In this document: one piece after another, positions 54,636 through 58,580 of the stretch
Position numbering within the stretch: position 1 is the first letter of the stretch
Layout of the letters: each line of letters opens with the position of its first letter
Origin: Anaerolineales bacterium
GTDB taxonomy: Bacteria; Chloroflexota; Anaerolineae; Anaerolineales; UBA11579
NCBI GenBank assembly: GCA_016932165.1
Contig: JAFGDK010000019.1
Coordinates: 1 to 58,580 of the forward strand
Reading direction: 5' to 3'
DNA: 58,580 nt
Notes under the pieces: generated by a model
What the model saw: only the letters and a program-made list of their open reading frames with translations
Told to the model about the DNA's origin: nothing
Database searches by the model: none
Made by a program: the position numbers and the translations under genes

Positions 54636-54738
54636 TCCTTCGAGCGTATTAAAAGGGTCATAGACTGGTTGGATTGTAAAATCGGTCCGTCTGGATGCAT
54701 CAGAATATTGAAGTGAATTATCTTTGATTGGAGAGAAG

Positions 54739-56097
54739 ATGACATCGATCTGGTGGATTAGGCGCGATCTGCGCCTGCACGACAACCTGACCCTGCATGC
54801 CGCCCTCGCGCATGGGGCTGTGGTGCCACTGTTTGTCATCGACCCTCATTTTGAACTGGTTTCTAACCGGCGGCGTGGTTTCCTAGTTAATAACCTACAT
54901 GCGTTAAATGCTGACCTCCAAGCTCGGGGCAGCCGGCTATTTGTACGTTCGGGCGCTCCGGCTGCTGTGCTCCATCAAGTGATGGCAGAGACCGGTGCAA
55001 GCCGCGTTTTTGCTGAAGAGGATTTCACCCCCTACGCCCGCAGCCGGGATGACCGTCTTCAGGCTGATTTGCCCATCAGGCTTATTCAAGGTCAGATTGT
55101 GCATCACCCTCTGGCAATCAGCAAGCCAGACGGCACACCCTATACTGTCTACACACCCTTCAGCAAGACCTGGAAAGGACTGCTTCCCCCGGATTTGAGG
55201 CCGGTCCAAGTACCGGAACGCATCCCCACGCCTGCCAGCATCCCGAGCGAATCCTTGCCGGAATATCCACCTGAGCCCAATTTCCCGACTGGCGAATCTG
55301 AAGCCCTCCACCGCCTCGAGGACTTCCTCTCCAGGCAGCAGGGCATCTTCCGTTATGATGAGGATCGCAACCGCATGGATCTTGACGGCACCTCGAGCCT
55401 GTCGCCTTATCTCCATTTGGGCGTCCTGGGCCTGCGCACCGCGGTCTATCATGCCCTGCAGTCGATCCAGCATGCCCCAGACAAGTCGGCCCACAAATCG
55501 GCTACCACCTGGCTGAATGAACTGATCTGGCGCGAATTTTACATCCATATCCTCTACCACTTCCCGCATGTACGCGGAGGCAGTTTCCGCCCGGAGTATG
55601 ACGGCATACGCTGGCACAATGACCCCATTGATTTTGAAGCCTGGACTGAGGGGAGGACTGGCTACCCGGTTGTGGATGCGGCCATGCGTCAACTGCTGGC
55701 TACTGGATGGATGCATAACCGGGCAAGAATGATCACGGCCTCATTTTTGGTTAAAGACCTTTTGATCGACTGGCGTCGGGGGGAGCGATGGTTCATGCAG
55801 AATTTGCTCGACGCTGACCTGGCTGCCAACAACGGCGGCTGGCAGTGGACCGCCGGCACCGGAACGGATGCTGCCCCCTACTTCCGGATCTTCAACCCGA
55901 TCCTCCAAAGCAAGAAGTTTGATCCCAATGGCGACTATATCCGCCGGTGGGTGCCGGAACTAGCCGGATTGTCCCCATCCGAGATCCATGCTCCCTGGGA
56001 GAGAGTGGGCGCAGTCCCCGGCTATCCAGAGCCGGTGGTTGACCACCAATTTGCCCGGGAGCGCACCCTGGCGGCTTATAGAACTGTCAAAGGATGA
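54739..56097 (+). CDS. phr: Deoxyribodipyrimidine photolyase
   Basis: About 452 residues of the photolyase/cryptochrome family. It begins TSIWWIRRDLRLHDN, the antenna-domain start. The FAD region shows TSSLSPYLHLGVLGLRTAV, WLNELIWREFYIHIL and TGYPVVDAAMRQLLATGWMHNR, and WQWTAGTGTDAAPYFRIFNP follows. It repairs cyclobutane dimers with blue light. ATG 54739 has GGAGAG before it. The convergent uvsE gene is a second, light-independent UV repair enzyme. Confidence 0.95.
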   Translation: MTSIWWIRRDLRLHDNLTLHAALAHGAVVPLFVIDPHFELVSNRRRGFLVNNLHALNADLQARGSRLFVRSGAPAAVLHQVMAETGASRVFAEEDFTPYARSRDDRLQADLPIRLIQGQIVHHPLAISKPDGTPYTVYTPFSKTWKGLLPPDLRPVQVPERIPTPASIPSESLPEYPPEPNFPTGESEALHRLEDFLSRQQGIFRYDEDRNRMDLDGTSSLSPYLHLGVLGLRTAVYHALQSIQHAPDKSAHKSATTWLNELIWREFYIHILYHFPHVRGGSFRPEYDGIRWHNDPIDFEAWTEGRTGYPVVDAAMRQLLATGWMHNRARMITASFLVKDLLIDWRRGERWFMQNLLDADLAANNGGWQWTAGTGTDAAPYFRIFNPILQSKKFDPNGDYIRRWVPELAGLSPSEIHAPWERVGAVPGYPEPVVDHQFARERTLAAYRTVKG

Positions 56098-56169
56098 TCT
56101 GGGTTTGGAATGTTTACCCCTGGTTGGTAGAGATATCCAAAAAGATAGAGCAGAAAAGCAAGGCCGACT

Positions 56170-57045
56170 CTAATCAAGCTTTAGGGCAACGAGGGCTTCA
56201 TCCTTGGCCTTTGCTTCGAGCATGAGGTCGAACTCCCCAAATATTGACCAGTGCGAGATCCATTCCTGATACTCGGTTGGATCGGCAAATTCAGCGTGGT
56301 TGCCTTTCCGGCCATTTTTTGCCTGAGAGGAAAAATGCACTTTGGGGATCCCATCCTCGGGCCCCCAGGTACTGAACACCACTGCCAGGATTTCTTCCAG
56401 CTTTCCCTCGCCAGGTAGGGCGCGGTAATGCAGGTTGTCGAAGACTACCGGCACTCCAGTTTGATTAGAGACGCGGATGGCCTCAGAAGGGGCATAGTTG
56501 CGCTCGTCATTTTCAATTACCAGCCGGGCGCGCACTTTCGGATCCAGGCGATTAATGGCCTTGATTGATCGAGCCATAGCGGCGTCCTTATCCCCATACA
56601 CTCCACCGAGATGGATTACGATCTTGTGGCTGCTGTCGATCCCCATTGTGTCCAGGAAATGGGTAGAATAGATCAGTTCATCCACCGCTCGGGAGACCAC
56701 ATCCGAATCAGGGGAGTTGAGCACGGTGAACTGCCCGGGATGGAACGATAACCGGATGTCATGCTGGCGGGTGTATTCCCCGATTCTGGACAGCGTCTCG
56801 CTGTGTTCTTCCCACCAGGCCAGCTGGTTGACTGGGTGCGACCCGAATGGGATCACGCTCGATCCGATCCGGAACAACCGCCAGCCGTGGGCCAGGTTGT
56901 GAGCCAGGATGGCTTCTAAGTCTGCCAGGTTCTGTTCGATCAGCGCCCTCAGACGCTCCGGGGCAGCAGAATTCAGCCGGCAGGTGTGGTTGGTGGATCT
57001 GTTAAGCAGGCGGGATACACAGGGATAGCCGATTCGATTGAGCAT
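56170..57045 (-). CDS. uvsE: UV damage endonuclease UvsE
   Basis: About 291 residues from ATG 57045. MLNRIGYPCVS is the family start, then FRIGSSVIPFGSHPVN, LSFHPGQFTVLNS, KIVIHLGGVYGDKDAAMAR, LVIENDERNY, VVFDNLHY and KVHFSSQAKNG, which hold the metal ligands of the TIM barrel. It nicks 5' of UV photoproducts. A longer open frame starts at 57111, but the promoter (TTGACG, 17 bases, TATGAT) lies within it, so the short start is preferred. The -10 ends ten bases before the ATG. Confidence 0.92.
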   Translation of the reverse strand: MLNRIGYPCVSRLLNRSTNHTCRLNSAAPERLRALIEQNLADLEAILAHNLAHGWRLFRIGSSVIPFGSHPVNQLAWWEEHSETLSRIGEYTRQHDIRLSFHPGQFTVLNSPDSDVVSRAVDELIYSTHFLDTMGIDSSHKIVIHLGGVYGDKDAAMARSIKAINRLDPKVRARLVIENDERNYAPSEAIRVSNQTGVPVVFDNLHYRALPGEGKLEEILAVVFSTWGPEDGIPKVHFSSQAKNGRKGNHAEFADPTEYQEWISHWSIFGEFDLMLEAKAKDEALVALKLD

Positions 57046-57055
57046 GATAGGACTG

Positions 57056-57084
57056 ATCATACCTGCATTGCATGCATGCGTCAA
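57056..57084 (-). promoter_or_regulatory. Promoter of uvsE
   Basis: Minus strand: TTGACG (57079-57084), 17 bases, TATGAT (57056-57061). It gives almost no leader before the ATG at 57045. Confidence 0.65.
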
Positions 57085-57193
57085 TTTATAAGTAATGAGA
57101 CATCCGGTCATGAAGAATAGTTACAAGAGCAAGGAGTGACAATTCTTAACCAGGATAGAACCAGCTCGAGGTACTTGATGGATTGGAGCGGCT

Positions 57194-57439
57194 ATGTTCA
57201 CATTATTTGAGATGTGTATTCGGTATAATGGTGATCCGGCGGATTTTAGACACGGATCACCGATTACCCCCTTTTTCGTTGGTGAAATGAATAAAAACAC
57301 TGTTAGAACAGAAATGGCCGAAGAGGATTTGCGGGTATACACTTGCCCTGATGGCTTTGGTTTATGGAACCCAAGATTCAATACTGCCGCCGGATTGGCT
57401 GATGAACCCGTTCGGTGTTATCAGGAGCCAGTAAAATAG
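57194..57439 (+). CDS. Small hypothetical protein
   Basis: 81 residues with the sequence ... GDPADFRHGSPITPFF ... VYTCPDGFGLWNPRFNTAA. No family recognised and no clear ribosome binding site. An inverted repeat, GGTGATCCG/CGGATCACC (57230-57265 region), lies inside it, as does a TATAAT at 57224. It may be non-coding, with this hairpin part of a leader for the acetyltransferase gene. Confidence 0.3.
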   Translation: MFTLFEMCIRYNGDPADFRHGSPITPFFVGEMNKNTVRTEMAEEDLRVYTCPDGFGLWNPRFNTAAGLADEPVRCYQEPVK

Positions 57440-57488
57440 AAGCCGGTTGAGACGGATAAACAGATTAATTCTAGAAAAAGGCAGGAAA

Positions 57489-58025
57489 ATGAAATTTTCA
57501 ATCAATCACTCAGGCAATAGAGAAGAAATTAAGCAGTTATTCACGAAATCATTTTCGGAGTCAGAAGGGTTATCGGAAGGCTTATTAATTGGGGATTTAA
57601 CCTATGATCTTATGACTATGACTAACCCACAAGATTATTATTGTTTTATTGCCACTGAAAAAGAGCAAATCGTGGGGAGTATCTTTTTTTCTAGACTGAT
57701 GTTTGAGAGCGGTGTGAATGCTTTTCTTTTAGGTCCAGTGGCAATCCATCCAAGCTATCAAGGAAAGGGAATCGGTCAAAAGTTAATTAATTTTGGCCTC
57801 AATACCATACAAGAAGATGGTATTGAGCTGGTGTTTACCTATGGGGATCCTAATTTCTACATAAAAGTTGGTTTTCAGCCCATTTCTGAAAAATTAGCAA
57901 AAGCCCCATTAAAATTAAAATACCCCGAAGGTTGGCTGGCTCAATCCCTGGTTAGTGATGAAATTAAACCGATTGCTGGAAATTCGAAATGTGTGGAAGC
58001 AATAGCCAAACCTGAATTCTGGTAA
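57489..58025 (+). CDS. GNAT-family N-acetyltransferase (YhbS-like)
   Basis: About 178 residues. The acetyl-CoA motif LGPVAIHPSYQGKGIGQKLI (about 90-109) has the Q-G-K-G-I-G loop. VFTYGDPNFYIKVGFQPIS is typical of YhbS-type members. ATG 57489 follows AGGAAA. The gene is clearly more A+T rich than the bulk of the window, with many AAA and ATT codons, which suggests recent acquisition. Substrate unknown. Confidence 0.82.
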   Translation: MKFSINHSGNREEIKQLFTKSFSESEGLSEGLLIGDLTYDLMTMTNPQDYYCFIATEKEQIVGSIFFSRLMFESGVNAFLLGPVAIHPSYQGKGIGQKLINFGLNTIQEDGIELVFTYGDPNFYIKVGFQPISEKLAKAPLKLKYPEGWLAQSLVSDEIKPIAGNSKCVEAIAKPEFW

Positions 58026-58096
58026 CCGTTTTACACGGAGGCTACCAATCAACATGTTTTTGTGATGAGAGTGAGGGGGTTGAATCTAATTAGCAC

Positions 58097-58339
58097 TTAA
58101 CCCAGGAAAAACCATGACCGCTTTGAGGCGGCGAACAAATCCTCTTTTATTTGGAGGATCTCCGGTGATGGGGCTTTCAACACTTCAAGCTGGGCGTTGA
58201 AAGCCTCAAAATCAAAATACTCCTCAAGCTTCTGCATCGTCAATTCATGGTCATTGTCTTCCCTGGCCTGGCGAAGTTCATTCATGATTAGACGCCTGCT
58301 ACCGCGATTAAGGTGTCGTTCATAATCATTGTTGTTCAA
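58097..58339 (-). CDS. Small hypothetical protein
   Basis: 80 residues, helical and charged (RRLIMNELRQAREDNDHELTM, KLEEYFDFEAFNAQLEVLKAP), ending in KRSWFFLG. No family recognised. It lies between the acetyltransferase gene and the terminal repeats. Confidence 0.4.
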   Translation of the reverse strand: MNNNDYERHLNRGSRRLIMNELRQAREDNDHELTMQKLEEYFDFEAFNAQLEVLKAPSPEILQIKEDLFAASKRSWFFLG

Positions 58340-58429
58340 TCTGATCTGGAGGTTGTTTTGTTTAATATAGCGATTAATTTCCTAGATAAGGCGACTGCGT
58401 AGATCGATAAAATGGTTTTCAGGTCCAAT

Positions 58430-58580
58430 CTAGTACTTTGTCAAAGCTAAAAGGTGAGTTTAGAAGAAAAACAGATGGTTAAAAACCATGCTGAAATGGA
58501 TGCAATCAGCCTTTGACAAAGTATAAGTGTTCCGTTTATCAACGACCTTACTATGCAAAAGAGCTTTGACGGAACACTAG
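58430..58580. repeat. Nested inverted repeats, MITE-like or insertion-sequence end
   Basis: The outer ends are CTAGTACTTTGTCAAAGCT (58430-58448) and, reverse complemented, CTAGTGTTCCGTCAAAGCT (58562-58580), matching at 14 of 19 bases. Inside, ACTTTGTCAAAG (58435) pairs with CTTTGACAAAGT (58511), AGTGTTCCGT (58526) with ACGGAACACT (58569), and ATGGTT/AACCAT (58475/58484) makes a central hairpin. No transposase is in view and the window stops exactly at CTAG. Confidence 0.55.

Noticed and set aside
57224-57265. Riboswitch or attenuator before the acetyltransferase gene
   Set aside because: TATAAT and a GGTGATCCG/CGGATCACC hairpin are visible, but there is no proper -35, no T-run after the stem and no known aptamer pattern.

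Overview
The window reads as a chromosomal segment of a free-living bacterium, most likely Chloroflexota (Anaerolineae or a close relative). This is inference from gene style: a Pro/Thr-rich tail on a bifunctional penicillin-binding protein, META and PQQ-propeller lipoproteins, MGH1-like glycosidases, and a pair of antiporter-like membrane proteins. No 16S rRNA is present to prove it. Base composition is moderate, with more A+T-rich stretches around 14.7-17.1 kb and beyond 57.1 kb. I see no rRNA, tRNA, CRISPR array, prophage or complete insertion sequence.

Layout. (1) 1-10.97 kb: a catabolic cluster for purines/ureides. It holds an 8-oxoguanine deaminase-type amidohydrolase, a DAO-type FAD oxidoreductase, a GntR/UTRA repressor, two different carbamoyltransferases, carbamate kinase, a threonine-synthase-like enzyme, a GtrB-like glycosyltransferase and a second fold-type-II PLP enzyme. 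It closes with a 17-bp-stem terminator. Four identical-core palindromes (TTGTCWGACAA) sit around the leading promoter and a divergent, truncated gene for a secreted protein. A dihydropyrimidinase/hydantoinase (17.1 kb) probably belongs to the same metabolism. The content recalls the E. coli ygeW-hydA-yqeA-ssnA cluster, in which carbamoyl phosphate is cashed in for ATP. (2) 11-17 kb: metallophosphatase, AarF/UbiB kinase, a membrane-anchored chelatase-like protein and small unknowns. (3) 18.5-22.1 kb: a three-gene complex-I/Mrp-like membrane module. (4) 22.2-28.7 kb: coiled-coil protein, SelB, MFS transporter and YtcJ-like amidohydrolase. (5) 28.9-35.6 kb, minus strand: rpmH-rnpA-yidD-[PQQ lipoprotein]-yidC-jag, then pfkB-like kinase-parA-parB. 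This is the usual origin-proximal order, but without dnaA, mnmE, mnmG or rsmG. (6) 35.7-42.7 kb: PMT-like glycosyltransferase, rplU-rpmA-rpmE, tdk, hpt, CCA-adding-type enzyme and META lipoprotein. (7) 42.8-50.2 kb: xseBA, HIT protein, flavin reductase, a PII-like protein next to a Na+/H+ antiporter carrying a homologous C-terminal domain, and a glycosidase. (8) 50.4-58.6 kb: MaoC hydratase, class A PBP, photolyase, UV endonuclease, GNAT acetyltransferase, and nested inverted repeats at the very end.

The most interesting items are: the GntR-controlled purine/ureide cluster with a PyrB-like paralogue whose aspartate-site residues look replaced; ribosomal protein L31 fused to an RNA-polymerase alpha-CTD-like HhH domain; the antiporter/PII-like pair; the antiporter-like module with a changed TM7 lysine; and a recurring arrangement of a -10 box 6-10 nt before ATG that suggests leaderless mRNAs.
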